From DAIQRJ01 sp963708795 (GTDB taxonomy: Bacteria > Actinomycetota > Actinomycetes > Propionibacteriales > DAIQRJ01): a DNA stretch of 64,000 nucleotides. Where the stretch lies: NCBI GenBank assembly GCA_963708795.1, contig CAVPUH010000004.1, positions 186,001 through 250,000 on the forward strand, written 5' to 3'. Under the pieces are notes generated by a model. The model made no database searches. It was not told where the DNA came from and saw only the letters and a program-made list of their open reading frames with translations. Position numbers and translations under genes: made by a program. Positions 53,887-61,567 of the stretch are shown piece by piece (the first letter of the stretch is position 1; each line of letters starts with the position of its first letter).

Positions 53887-54833
53887 CATCTGCGCAGCTC
53901 GACCGGGCCTGCGGTGTGCTGGTCGGCCTGGCTGCCGGTGACGCGCTCGGTGCGCCGTACGAGTTCGAACCGCCCCGTCCGCCGGCACTCGCGGTGGAGA
54001 TGGCCGGTGGCGGGCGGCTGGGCTGGACGCCAGGTGAGTGGACGGACGACACGTCGATGGCGATCGTGCTCGCGCAGACCGCAGCGCAGGGCGCGGATCT
54101 GCTGAGCCCGCCGGCGCAGGACACGATCGTCGCTCGATGGTGGGAATGGGCGAGGTCGGCGAAGGACGTCGGCGTGCAGACCCGTGACGTGCTCGCCTCG
54201 GCTGCTCGCGGGGGCACGATCAGCGCCGAGGCGACGAGAGCCGCCAGCGCGGCGCAGCACCGCCGGACCGGACGTACGGCCGGGAACGGATCGCTCATGC
54301 GCACGTCGCCGGTGGCGCTCGCGGAGCTCGACGACGCGTCGCGCCTGGCCGAGGTCGCGACGTCGATGAGCGCCCTCACGCACTTCGATCCGGACGCAGG
54401 TGAGGCGTGTGTGCTGTGGTGCCTGGCGATTCGGCATGCCGTGGTCAACGGGGAGTTGGATCTGCGGATCGGACTCGATTCGCTCGACGAGACGAGGCGT
54501 GATCGCTGGGCGACCCGGATCGTGGACGCCGAGAACGCCAGGCCGGTCGACTTCCCGAACAACGGATGGGTGGTCACGGCGTTCCAGGCGGCGTGGTCGG
54601 CGATCGTCACCTCTCGCGCACCGACATCGGTGGGACACCTGCAGCGCGCGCTCGACGCGGCCGTCCGGAGCGGTTGGGACACCGATACCGTCGCGGCCAT
54701 CGCAGGCAGCCTCATCGGCGCGCGATACGGCGCGTCGAGCGTGCCGCCGGAGTGGTCGGCGCTGCTCCACGGCTGGCCCGGACTGCGGACGACCGACCTG
54801 GTGGCACTCGCGACGACGATCGTCGCCCGCTGA
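53880..54833 (+). CDS. ADP-ribosylglycohydrolase (DraG/ARH family)
   Basis: Mg2+-dependent hydrolase of 317 residues that removes ADP-ribose from proteins or small molecules. ACGVLVGLAAGDALGAPYEFE at residues 10-30, GEWTDDTSMAIVLAQ near 52-66 with the first Asp pair, GNGSLMRTSPVAL near 136-148, and the C-terminal GWDTDTVAAIAGSLIGARYG near 261-280 with the second metal pair match the family well. It is coupled to a small membrane protein gene. The target modification and the ADP-ribosyltransferase partner are not in the window. Confidence 0.9.
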   Translation: MLTSAQLDRACGVLVGLAAGDALGAPYEFEPPRPPALAVEMAGGGRLGWTPGEWTDDTSMAIVLAQTAAQGADLLSPPAQDTIVARWWEWARSAKDVGVQTRDVLASAARGGTISAEATRAASAAQHRRTGRTAGNGSLMRTSPVALAELDDASRLAEVATSMSALTHFDPDAGEACVLWCLAIRHAVVNGELDLRIGLDSLDETRRDRWATRIVDAENARPVDFPNNGWVVTAFQAAWSAIVTSRAPTSVGHLQRALDAAVRSGWDTDTVAAIAGSLIGARYGASSVPPEWSALLHGWPGLRTTDLVALATTIVAR

Positions 54834-54861
54834 CCTCCCATCCCCGGTGCCGACGTCACTC

Positions 54862-56209
54862 TCACCGTCGCTGTCGTGAAGGGTGTCGGTGGTGGCGGAT
54901 GGGCTTGCGTTCCGGGTCTCGGTGGGCGGGCGGGATGGTGTCGGGATAGCCGTCGGCGGCCATGCGTAGCTGCCATTGCTCGTGCTCGGCGACCTGATGG
55001 TCGGGTTCGATGACGCGGTGGTGATGGGGACAGAGCAGCGCACCGTTGGCCAGGCTGGTGGTGCCGCCGTTCCACCAGGGGATGACGTGGTGGGCTTCGC
55101 AGTCTCGTGGTGGGCGGTCGCAGCCGGGGAACACGCAGCCACCGTCGCGGGTGATGAGGGCTCGGCGAAGGCCGCCGGTGAACAGTCGCTGCTCTCGGCC
55201 AACGTCCAAGGGCTGACTGGCGCCGCCGAGGATCACGGGAAGGATGTCGGCGTCGCAGGCCAAGCGGCGTGCTTCACCGGCAGTGATGGGTTGACCTGAG
55301 TCGATCAGGTACGCGGAACCCACGCCGTCGACGAGGGTGGCGTAGTCGAGCGTGACGGTGACACGTGGTCGGTCACCGCCGTGGGATGGAGCCGAGGCGT
55401 CAGCAAGGTAGGCCCCGGCGATCGTGACCAGGGCGTCGGCGCGGCGTTGATCCATCGGTCGCCGATCGCCGGTTTCGTCGTCCACACCGCTCGTGTCGTG
55501 TGCGGCGATCGCTTCCACCACTGCCCGTAGGGCTTCTCCGTCGACGATCGGGAGCTTTCCACGCAGCCACAGGCTGCCCTGGCCGTCGGGAGTGAGCGAG
55601 AGGTACCGGGTCCGCCGGGCTTCGCGCACTTCGCGTTCCAGCCGGGCAGCGTCGGCCTCTTCGGCGATCTCGGGAGCCACCACGTCGAGCAGATGCCGGG
55701 ACAAGTGTCCGGAGCGAGCTGGGGTCGAATTGCCGGGCGTACCCGAGCATGGTGGCTTCGGCCAAGCCGATCTGGTCGGCGTCCAGATCCTCGGGCAGGT
55801 CGTCCAGAGACCGGGTGATCGCTTCGACCTGCTCGACAGATACCCGGCCCGCGGCCAACTCGGCCGCAGTGGTGGTGAACCGGCCGGCCAACGCGGCCGC
55901 CAGCATGACGTCGCGGGTAGCGGTCCGACGGGACTGCGCCCGGGTCGAGCGCAACCAGGCTGGCGTGGACAACTCGTACTCGTGCTCGGTCGCCCGACGG
56001 CGATCCACCTCGGCGAGCACTCGTAGCCGCAACGCCTCGACCGCCGACACCGCGGCCTGCACCTGCAGGTAGGCATCCAGCAGCTGCGTGTCGCTCAGTT
56101 GCCACAACTCGCCCTCACCTGTCTCCGCCACCGGCGCCACGGCGAGCCGGACAGCGCAGGCCGCGGCGACGACCGGATGGTCGACGAGCGGCGGCGAGGT
56201 GATCGACAT
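54862..56209 (-). CDS. DUF222/HNH endonuclease (13E12 repeat family), one frameshift
   Basis: Member of the multi-copy actinobacterial 13E12 family, about 448 residues. The N-terminal DUF222 part begins MSITSPPLVDHPVVAAACAV and includes LSDTQLLDAYLQVQAAVSAVEA and AALAGRFTTTAAELAAGRVSVEQV. After a frame break near 55705-55725, SGHLSRHLLDVVAPEIAEEAD continues, ending in the HNH domain: GCVFPGCDRPPRDCEAHHVIPWWNGGTTSLANGALLCPHHHRVIE near residues 360-405, with two Cys-x-x-Cys-like zinc knots. Such genes occur in many copies per genome and are suspected to be mobile or homing. Its upstream region holds the 82-bp repeat array. Confidence 0.85.
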
Positions 56210-56288
56210 GGGAGCAACGCTAGACCGGACCACCGACAATCTGAGGTCGAGAATCCTCAATCCCATAACGGGAAAGCCGCCGATGTTC

Positions 56289-56775
56289 GACTGGGCGCAA
56301 ACTCACTCCGGACCCGGCGCGTCCCGTCACCACACGCCCACTCCACCCAGCCCACCACGGCCGGCCACCCCGACTGGGCGCAACCCCACTCCCGACCCGG
56401 CGCGTCCCGTCACCACACGCCCACTCCACCCAGCCCACCACGGCCGCCACCCCGACTGGGCGCAACCCCACTCCCGACCCGGCGTGTCCCGTCACCACAC
56501 GCCCACTCCACCCAGCCCACCACGCCGCCACCCGACTGGGCGCAAACCCACTCCCGACCCGGCGTGTCCCGTCACAACACGCCCACTCGAGCCAGCCCAC
56601 CACGGCCGGCCCCCCGACTGGGCGCAAACCCACTCCCGACCCGGCGTGTCCCGTCACAACACGCCCACTCGAGCCAGCCCACCACGGCCGGCCACCTCGA
56701 CTGGGCGCAAACCCACCCCCGACCCGGCGTGTCCCGTCACAACACGCCCACTCGAGCCAGCCCAGCCCCCGGACC
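56289..56775. repeat. Tandem array of six ~82-bp hairpin repeats
   Basis: Units begin at 56289, 56372, 56454, 56534, 56616 and 56699 (periods 83, 82, 80, 82, 83) with the last ending near 56775. Each has ACTGGGCG, about 18 bases, GGCGYGT, CCCGTCAC, then ACACGCCCACTC. GGCGTGT can pair with ACACGCC around a 9-base loop; CGCCCA can alternatively pair with TGGGCG at the unit start. Units 1-2 have GGCGCGT, units 3-6 GGCGTGT, the latter making the stem perfect. Unequal periods exclude a coding role. This fills the 612-base divergent gap 56210-56821 between the HNH gene and the DinB gene. Confidence 0.85.
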
Positions 56776-56821
56776 ACCCCGCTCGCCTCTCCCTGTCCGC
56801 AGAGGTCGCTATCGTCGTCGC

Positions 56822-57367
56822 GTGAGCGTTGCCAGCGATGTCCTTGACCTCTCCGACTACGCCTTCGGCCGCCTGACCGACAGGCTCGACGGCCTCACCG
56901 ACGCCGAGTTCGAATGGGAACCGGCGCCGGGATCCTGGTCCATCCGGCGCCGAGCCGACGGCACCTTCGCACCCGACGGCCTCGGCCCCCACCCGTCGAC
57001 CGATGACGTGTCGACAGATGCGGCGTCGCCCGTCACGACCATCGCCTGGCGCCTCTGGCACATCACCGACCTGCTCGACGACCACCGAACGGCGACCTGG
57101 CTCGGCCTCGCCGGCGAATACGCGCGGCAACCGACCGCAGGCACCGCCGCCGACGCCCTGTCGGCACTGAACCTCGCGGGCGCCGGCTGGCACGGCAGAC
57201 TCAGCACCCTGGACGACGCAGCCCTGCTCGAGCCCATCGGGGGTCTGGCAGGTCACTACGGCGACGCCAGTCGGCTCAGCTTCGCCCTGCACATCCTCGA
57301 CGAACTCATCCACCATGCCGCCGAGGTCGCCCTGCTCCGCGACCTCTACCACGCCCACCGATCCTGA
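56822..57367 (+). CDS. DinB-family protein
   Basis: Four-helix-bundle DinB/YfiT-like protein of 181 residues. LDLSDYAFGRLTDRLDGLTDAEFEWEPAPGSWSIR at the start is typical of the family. The metal His residues are in TIAWRLWHITDLLDDH near 76-91 and FALHILDELIHHAAEVALLRDLY near 157-179. Members bind Zn or Ni and include thiol-S-transferases such as mycothiol-dependent enzymes, so a thiol-transfer or maleylpyruvate-isomerase-like role is possible. GTG 56822 directly follows the repeat array. The SnoaL-like gene begins 12 bases after it, suggesting an operon. Confidence 0.85.
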   Translation: MSVASDVLDLSDYAFGRLTDRLDGLTDAEFEWEPAPGSWSIRRRADGTFAPDGLGPHPSTDDVSTDAASPVTTIAWRLWHITDLLDDHRTATWLGLAGEYARQPTAGTAADALSALNLAGAGWHGRLSTLDDAALLEPIGGLAGHYGDASRLSFALHILDELIHHAAEVALLRDLYHAHRS

Positions 57368-57378
57368 AGAGGCCAGCT

Positions 57379-57714
57379 GTGAACGCCATCGTGCCCGACG
57401 CCATCACCCGCTACTTCGACGCGACCGGGCGCGGTGACGTCGAGGCGATCCTGGCCCAGTTCACCAAGGACGCGGTCGTCATCGACGAAGACCAGACGTT
57501 CGAGGGCATCGACCGCATCAGGGAGTGGCGGACGAAGGGCCCGGCGTCTGCCTACACGTACACGACGGAGGTGATCGGCACCGAGCAGACCGGGCACGAC
57601 ACCTTCGTCTCCGAGGTCCGCATCGACGGCGACTTCCCAGGCGGGACCGCGGCGCTCACCTTCCGGTTCGCCACGTCCGGCGACCACATCAACTTCCTGG
57701 AGATCGCCCCGTAG
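57379..57714 (+). CDS. SnoaL/NTF2-like protein
   Basis: Small NTF2-fold protein of 111 residues from GTG 57379 with GAAGAGG about 10 bases before it. ITRYFDATGRGDVEAILAQFTKDAVVIDEDQTFEGIDRIREWRT is the typical cone-forming N-terminal half, and DTFVSEVRIDGDFPGGTAALTFRF the sheet. Such proteins are isomerases, hydratases or carriers; no catalytic residue can be assigned. It is in line with the DinB gene and overlaps the end of the convergent gene 57689-58171 by 26 bases. Confidence 0.8.
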   Translation: MNAIVPDAITRYFDATGRGDVEAILAQFTKDAVVIDEDQTFEGIDRIREWRTKGPASAYTYTTEVIGTEQTGHDTFVSEVRIDGDFPGGTAALTFRFATSGDHINFLEIAP

Positions 57715-58171
57715 GCACCGCCGTGTGATCGCGGTTCCCGTGAGTGCGCCGCGACTCCTTCATCTCGGCTTCGAAGAGGTGCCGGCGGCCGTCGACCAGG
57801 TCGTCACGAGCCGCCGCCTCGATGTCCTTGAACAGCCGGTAGTAGCCGTCGTCGTACTCCTCGACGATCTGAAACGTCCACCGGCCTTCGAGGACGTTGC
57901 GCCCGATCAGCTCGCTGGAGATCCGATCGGCCCACTCGTCCTGCCCGGCCTCCCGCAGGCCGTCGACGGCCTCGTCGAGGGCGAGGTCGGCCGCACCGGT
58001 GAGCTGATGGAAGTCGAACAGCCGTCCCCGTGCGCGTTCGACCTTCTCGAGCGCCTCGCTCAGCTTGCCGAGCGCCGCGACGGTGGCGTCGCCGACGCCG
58101 GCCGGGCGACGGTGCTCCGGCAACGGCCGATCGGGCCGATCGGGCCGATCGCCCGAGTCTTCCTCCGCCAT
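57689..58171 (-). CDS. Conserved hypothetical protein
   Basis: A 160-residue cytosolic protein. After a Pro/Asp/Arg repeat (DRPDRPDRP), the body is helical: ATVAALGKLSEALEKVERARGRLFDFHQLTGAADLALDEAV, then WADRISSELIGRNVLEGRWTFQIVEEYDDGYYRLF with several aromatic residues, and a basic C-terminus. The pattern is conserved in actinobacterial hypotheticals, from memory, without assigned function. It overlaps the SnoaL-like gene tail to tail. The coding bias is normal and the ATG at 58171 is the only good start. Confidence 0.7.
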   Translation of the reverse strand: MAEEDSGDRPDRPDRPLPEHRRPAGVGDATVAALGKLSEALEKVERARGRLFDFHQLTGAADLALDEAVDGLREAGQDEWADRISSELIGRNVLEGRWTFQIVEEYDDGYYRLFKDIEAAARDDLVDGRRHLFEAEMKESRRTHGNRDHTAVPTGRSPGS

Positions 58172-58327
58172 GACGAGCTCCTCACCGGTTCACGATGTCC
58201 TGCCGCGATCCGATACCCCAGCGCCGACGGCGTCAACCGAGCGCGCCGGACTCGGCTGCGACGGCGTCCCGCTCGACTCGCGCCCACGCCCGGCGACGGT
58301 CGCCCCGAGCATCGGTAGGTTGCGGTC

Positions 58328-59314
58328 ATGGCAGCGTCTTCGAGCAAGAGCCCGGCCATCGAACTGACGGTCGGCGAGCGGACCGTGCGGGTGTCCAATC
58401 CCGACCGCATCTATTTTCCGGCCAGTGGTGCCACGAAGCTCGACCTCGTGAACTACTACCTGAGCGTCGGCGACGGGATCGTGGCCGCGCTGCGGGAACG
58501 GCCGTGCATGATGCATCGCTTCCCGGAGGGTCTGAGCGGCGACAAGGTCCACCAGAAGCGGGTCCCGCATGGCGCGCCGCCCTGGCTCGAGACCGTCCGA
58601 CTGCACTTCCCGCGTTACAACCGCAACGCCGACGAGCTGTGCGTCACCGAGCTCGCGAGCGTCATCTGGTCGGTCCAGATGTCGACTGTGGAGTTCCACC
58701 CGTGGAACGTCCGGCGCGCGGACACGGACCGGCCGGATGAATGGCGAATCGATCTCGATCCCATGCCGGACTGCGATTTCGCGCGAGTCCGTCGTGTCGC
58801 CCACGTCGCGCACGAGGTCCTCGACGAGCTGGGTGCCACCGGATGGCCCAAGACCTCCGGCGGGAAGGGCCTTCACGTCTACGTTCGCATCGACCCCCGG
58901 TACGGCTTCACCGACGTTCGCCGCGCAGCTCTGGCGTTCGCCCGCGAGGTGGAGCGTCGGGCCCCGGACGACGTCACCACGACCTGGTGGCGCAAGGACC
59001 GGGACCCGGCGAAGCTGTTCGTGGACTACAACCAGAATGCCCGCGACCACACGATCGCCAGCGCCTACTCGGTGCGCGGCGTCGCCGAGGCGACGGTGTC
59101 GACTCCGATCACCTGGGCCGAGGTGGACGAGGTGAACCCACGGGATTTCACGATGGCGACGGTGCCGGAACGCTTCGCCAGGATCGGCGATCTTCATGCA
59201 GGGATGGACGATGCCGTGTTCTCCATCGACCCGCTCATCGAGTGGGCGGACCGTGATGACCGCGACGGCGCCCCGGAGGTCCCGGAGCCCGACGCGGATC
59301 CATCAGCGGGCTGA
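58328..59314 (+). CDS. LigD-type DNA primase-polymerase domain (NHEJ polymerase)
   Basis: Archaeo-eukaryotic-primase-type polymerase of 328 residues, the stand-alone form of the polymerase domain of ligase D used in bacterial end joining. VRVSNPDRIYFPASGATKLDLVNYYLSV near 19-46, YNRNADELCVTELASVIWSVQMSTVEFHPW, DEWRIDLDPMPDCDF near 137-151 with the metal Asp residues, and ATGWPKTSGGKGLHVYVRID near 172-191 with the nucleotide-binding SGGKGLH motif. No ligase or nuclease domain or Ku gene is adjacent. It may assist repair during dormancy or desiccation. Confidence 0.9.
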   Translation: MAASSSKSPAIELTVGERTVRVSNPDRIYFPASGATKLDLVNYYLSVGDGIVAALRERPCMMHRFPEGLSGDKVHQKRVPHGAPPWLETVRLHFPRYNRNADELCVTELASVIWSVQMSTVEFHPWNVRRADTDRPDEWRIDLDPMPDCDFARVRRVAHVAHEVLDELGATGWPKTSGGKGLHVYVRIDPRYGFTDVRRAALAFAREVERRAPDDVTTTWWRKDRDPAKLFVDYNQNARDHTIASAYSVRGVAEATVSTPITWAEVDEVNPRDFTMATVPERFARIGDLHAGMDDAVFSIDPLIEWADRDDRDGAPEVPEPDADPSAG

Positions 59315-59321
59315 GGATCGG

Positions 59322-59342
59322 GGCAAGGCTCCTGGCCCTGCC
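59322..59342 (-). terminator. Hairpin after the lipoprotein gene
   Basis: On the minus strand a 7-bp stem (one G-U pair) with a 7-base loop begins 12 bases after the lipoprotein stop at 59355. On the plus strand the same position is an A-C mismatch, which favours the minus direction. Confidence 0.45.
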
Positions 59343-59354
59343 GAACCCCTCGGC

Positions 59355-60032
59355 CTACTTGGTGTTGACGGTGATCTTCGCGATCCCGACCAGCAGACCG
59401 GCCTTGACCGCGTCGGTCTTGAACGTCTTGTTCAGCAGGTCGGCGGCGTCGGCCGAGATCAGGACGCGAGTCCCCTCGAGGATCGCCGTGTCGTCTGCCC
59501 CGGTCTGGAGGGGCTTGAGCGTGTTGCCGTCCAGGTCGAAGAGGAACGCGTGCGTGGCGGCGGACTTGCCGTTGACGGAGACATCCCCGTAGAGCTTGGA
59601 CGTTCCCGGGTCGATGTCGAAGTTCTGCAGGTCGACCTTGGTGGACCCGGCGGTCAGCGAGAAGCCGGAGCCGTTGTGCTGGATGTCGCCCTGCACGTAC
59701 GGCGTCACCGTGCCAGGGGTGTAGTACGTGACGTTGCCGCCGGTGATCGGGAACACCAGCGATCCGTCCGTGAGCTTGGCCGAGCCGAGGACACCCGGCG
59801 TGAGCTTCAGGCTGGCGAGGGCGTCGGTGAAGCCGGAGTCGAGCTTGACCCCGGTGCTCTGCCCGGTCAGGTGGTCGATCTGTGCGGCGGGCGACGCCGA
59901 CGCGCTCGATGAGGCGGGGCTGGCCGAGGCGCTGTCGGACGAACTGCAGCCGGCGAGCGCGGGCGCGGCGAGAAGGGCGGAAAAGGCGAGTCCGGCGAAG
60001 ACGATCCGGGGCTTCTTGATGATGGCGAACAT
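59355..60032 (-). CDS. Secreted lipoprotein of unknown function
   Basis: A 225-residue lipoprotein. MFAIIKKPRIVFAGLAFSAL leads to the lipobox ALAGC with Cys29, then a Ser/Ala-rich linker (SSSDSASASPASSSASASP). The mature domain has LDSGFTDALASLKLTPGVLG, FPITGGNVTYYTPGTVTPYV, QGDIQHNGSGFSLTAGSTKVDLQNFDID and LYGDVSVNGKS, an all-beta pattern seen in actinobacterial exported proteins without known role. ATG 60032 is preferred over an extended frame because AAGGA lies about 11 bases before it and the signal peptide starts there. It is divergent from the YvlB-like gene over 246 bases. Confidence 0.75.
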   Translation of the reverse strand: MFAIIKKPRIVFAGLAFSALLAAPALAGCSSSDSASASPASSSASASPAAQIDHLTGQSTGVKLDSGFTDALASLKLTPGVLGSAKLTDGSLVFPITGGNVTYYTPGTVTPYVQGDIQHNGSGFSLTAGSTKVDLQNFDIDPGTSKLYGDVSVNGKSAATHAFLFDLDGNTLKPLQTGADDTAILEGTRVLISADAADLLNKTFKTDAVKAGLLVGIAKITVNTK

Positions 60033-60212
60033 CTGAATCAGATCCTTGAGTCGTAGGTGACTGTCGGGGGTTGATTCGTGCCCGTCGGACGCCTCGATTG
60101 CCGGTTCGGGATTACGCCGGCGTAAGGACCGGGCGACGGCACGCACTGCCGACGCGTCGACCGGACGGGCGCCGCACCCCACGAGTCGGACCGGCACCGA
60201 ACCGTCTGCAGC

Positions 60213-60278
60213 TGATCAAGTGATAATCACAACGGGATGATCATTGACATTCTGATAATCATCGCTTTACTGATTGCC
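60213..60278 (+). promoter_or_regulatory. Promoter with four TGAT-ATCA palindromes for the YvlB-like gene (leaderless)
   Basis: TTGACA at 60244-60249 is a perfect -35, and TTTACT at 60266-60271 a fair -10 with 16-base spacing. The transcript would start at about 60278-60279, the ATG itself, so the message is leaderless. TGATAATCA occurs at 60221-60229 and 60253-60261, 32 bases apart, the second between -35 and -10. TGATCA occurs at 60213-60218 and 60238-60243. This AT-rich island in high-GC DNA looks like a repressor-controlled promoter. Confidence 0.6.
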
Positions 60279-61022
60279 ATGTCCAATGACGCCCAGCGCG
60301 CAGTACTGGTACAGCTGACCCAAGGTCTGATCTCGATGGACGAGGCCGATCAGCAGCTCGCCGCACTCGACGAGATCCGCTCTGACCCCGCCGCACCCGA
60401 TCCCCGGCCCGCACCCGATCCCCGACCGCAGCCCGAGCCGGACGACACCACCCACGCCATGCCCGCGCCGACCCGGCTCCTGCCCGCCCTGGACTCCATC
60501 GACCCGACGAGCGCCGGTGCAAAGACCGTGAGCGTGCGGCTCAGCAGCCGCGGCATGATCAACGCCGTCGGCGTCGTCGACGCCGACGAGCCGTACCTGG
60601 AAGGACCTCACAGCGCGTCGATCGAGGAGGTCGGCGATGGGTTCGAGGTGCAGGGCGAGCTCGGCGACGAGGGCCTCCTCGTGCTCCCCCGCGACGTAGA
60701 CCTCCTCTTCGAGGCCAACAGCCCATCAGTGAGCCTGCGTGGTGTCCAGGGCTCGCTGCAAGGCATCTTCAACGTCGGCGACTGTGACATCCAGGCACTC
60801 GTGCGCGGCGAGTCCCGCATCGTGGCGAACGTCGGCCATCTACGCCTCGGCATTCACCCGGAGTCCGACGTGCAGATCACCCTGACGTGCGCGACGAGGA
60901 TCAAGGTGGCGGACGAGATCCCGAAGACGGGACGCGGCGTCTGGACGATCGGCTCCGGAGCGGCGTCGCTCGAGATCGGCGGGACGCCTGGCGAGGTCAC
61001 CGTCGAACTGGCCGAGTCGTGA
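60279..61022 (+). CDS. SHOCT-like/YvlB-like protein (DUF4097-type beta-helix)
   Basis: Protein of 247 residues. NDAQRAVLVQLTQGLISMDEADQQLAALDEI at the N-terminus is a SHOCT-like helical pair. A Pro/Asp linker (APDPRPAPDPRPQPEP) follows, then a beta-rich half (VSVRLSSRGMINAVGVVD, VDLLFEANSPSVSLRGVQGSLQGIFNVGDCDIQALVRGESRIVANVG) like the adhesin-type DUF4097 repeats of YvlB/LiaX proteins. The ATG at 60279 is preferred to one at 60237 because the promoter -10 lies between them. It is start-stop coupled to the DUF2089 gene. In Firmicutes such pairs respond to envelope stress; here this is by analogy only. Confidence 0.75.
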   Translation: MSNDAQRAVLVQLTQGLISMDEADQQLAALDEIRSDPAAPDPRPAPDPRPQPEPDDTTHAMPAPTRLLPALDSIDPTSAGAKTVSVRLSSRGMINAVGVVDADEPYLEGPHSASIEEVGDGFEVQGELGDEGLLVLPRDVDLLFEANSPSVSLRGVQGSLQGIFNVGDCDIQALVRGESRIVANVGHLRLGIHPESDVQITLTCATRIKVADEIPKTGRGVWTIGSGAASLEIGGTPGEVTVELAES

Positions 61023-61405
61023 CCGGCCGCCACCGCCACGCCACTCCACAGACCTGCCCCACGTGCAGCGAGCGGTTGCACGTCACCGGCCTGGCCTGCG
61101 ACAGCTGCGGAACCGAGGTGCGCGGCAACTTCAGTTCCTGTGAGTTCTGCGGTCTTGACGACGAGCAGCGATCGCTCCTGCGAGTGTTCCTGGCCTCTCG
61201 TGGGAACGCCAAGGAACTCGAACGACACCTCGGAGTGAGCTACCCGACCGCGCGTGCCCGCCTCGACGACCTGCTGGCCGCCTTGGAGATCTCGCCGGCT
61301 CCCGTGCCACGGAACGAGAGCCGGCGACAGGTGATCGCCGCTCTCGCCGAGGGCGAGCTCGACGTCGACAGCGCACTCGAGCGTCTGGGCAACGCGCGGA
61401 CCTGA
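61019..61405 (+). CDS. DUF2089 zinc-ribbon/HTH protein
   Basis: A 128-residue protein of the DUF2089 family. The N-terminal zinc ribbon holds paired Cys: CPTCSERLHVTGLACDSCG near residues 13-31, then CEFCG near 41-45. A helix-turn-helix follows: RVFLASRGNAKELERHLGVSYPTARARLDDLL near 53-84, and a C-terminal SHOCT-like helix (ESRRQVIAALAEGELDVDSALERLG). The combination suggests a transcription regulator. The start is GTG 61019, overlapping the YvlB-like stop. It is the best candidate to bind the palindromes upstream of its own operon. Confidence 0.85.
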   Translation: MTGRHRHATPQTCPTCSERLHVTGLACDSCGTEVRGNFSSCEFCGLDDEQRSLLRVFLASRGNAKELERHLGVSYPTARARLDDLLAALEISPAPVPRNESRRQVIAALAEGELDVDSALERLGNART

Positions 61406-61567
61406 GCCGGCACGGTGGGGTTGCCCGATACTGTCAGTGCTCGCCGTGTCATCCCGGATGAGTGATGTCTGCGCATCGGCGATGAACCACGCTGGGGACG
61501 CGGCGGCAGTCGGTGCGTTCGGCCGGGAGCGCGCCCACCGTCCCAGCTCGAATCGGAGAGGCCCGCC

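Noticed and set aside
56289..56775. CRISPR array
   Set aside because: The full unit repeats including the would-be spacer, and no cas genes are present.
56220..56777. A 185-residue frame across the repeat array on the minus strand, with repeated WLEWACCDGTRRVG-like text
   Set aside because: The repeat periods (80-83) are not multiples of three in step, so the text shifts frame between units; there is no ribosome site, and the repetition comes from the DNA hairpin units.
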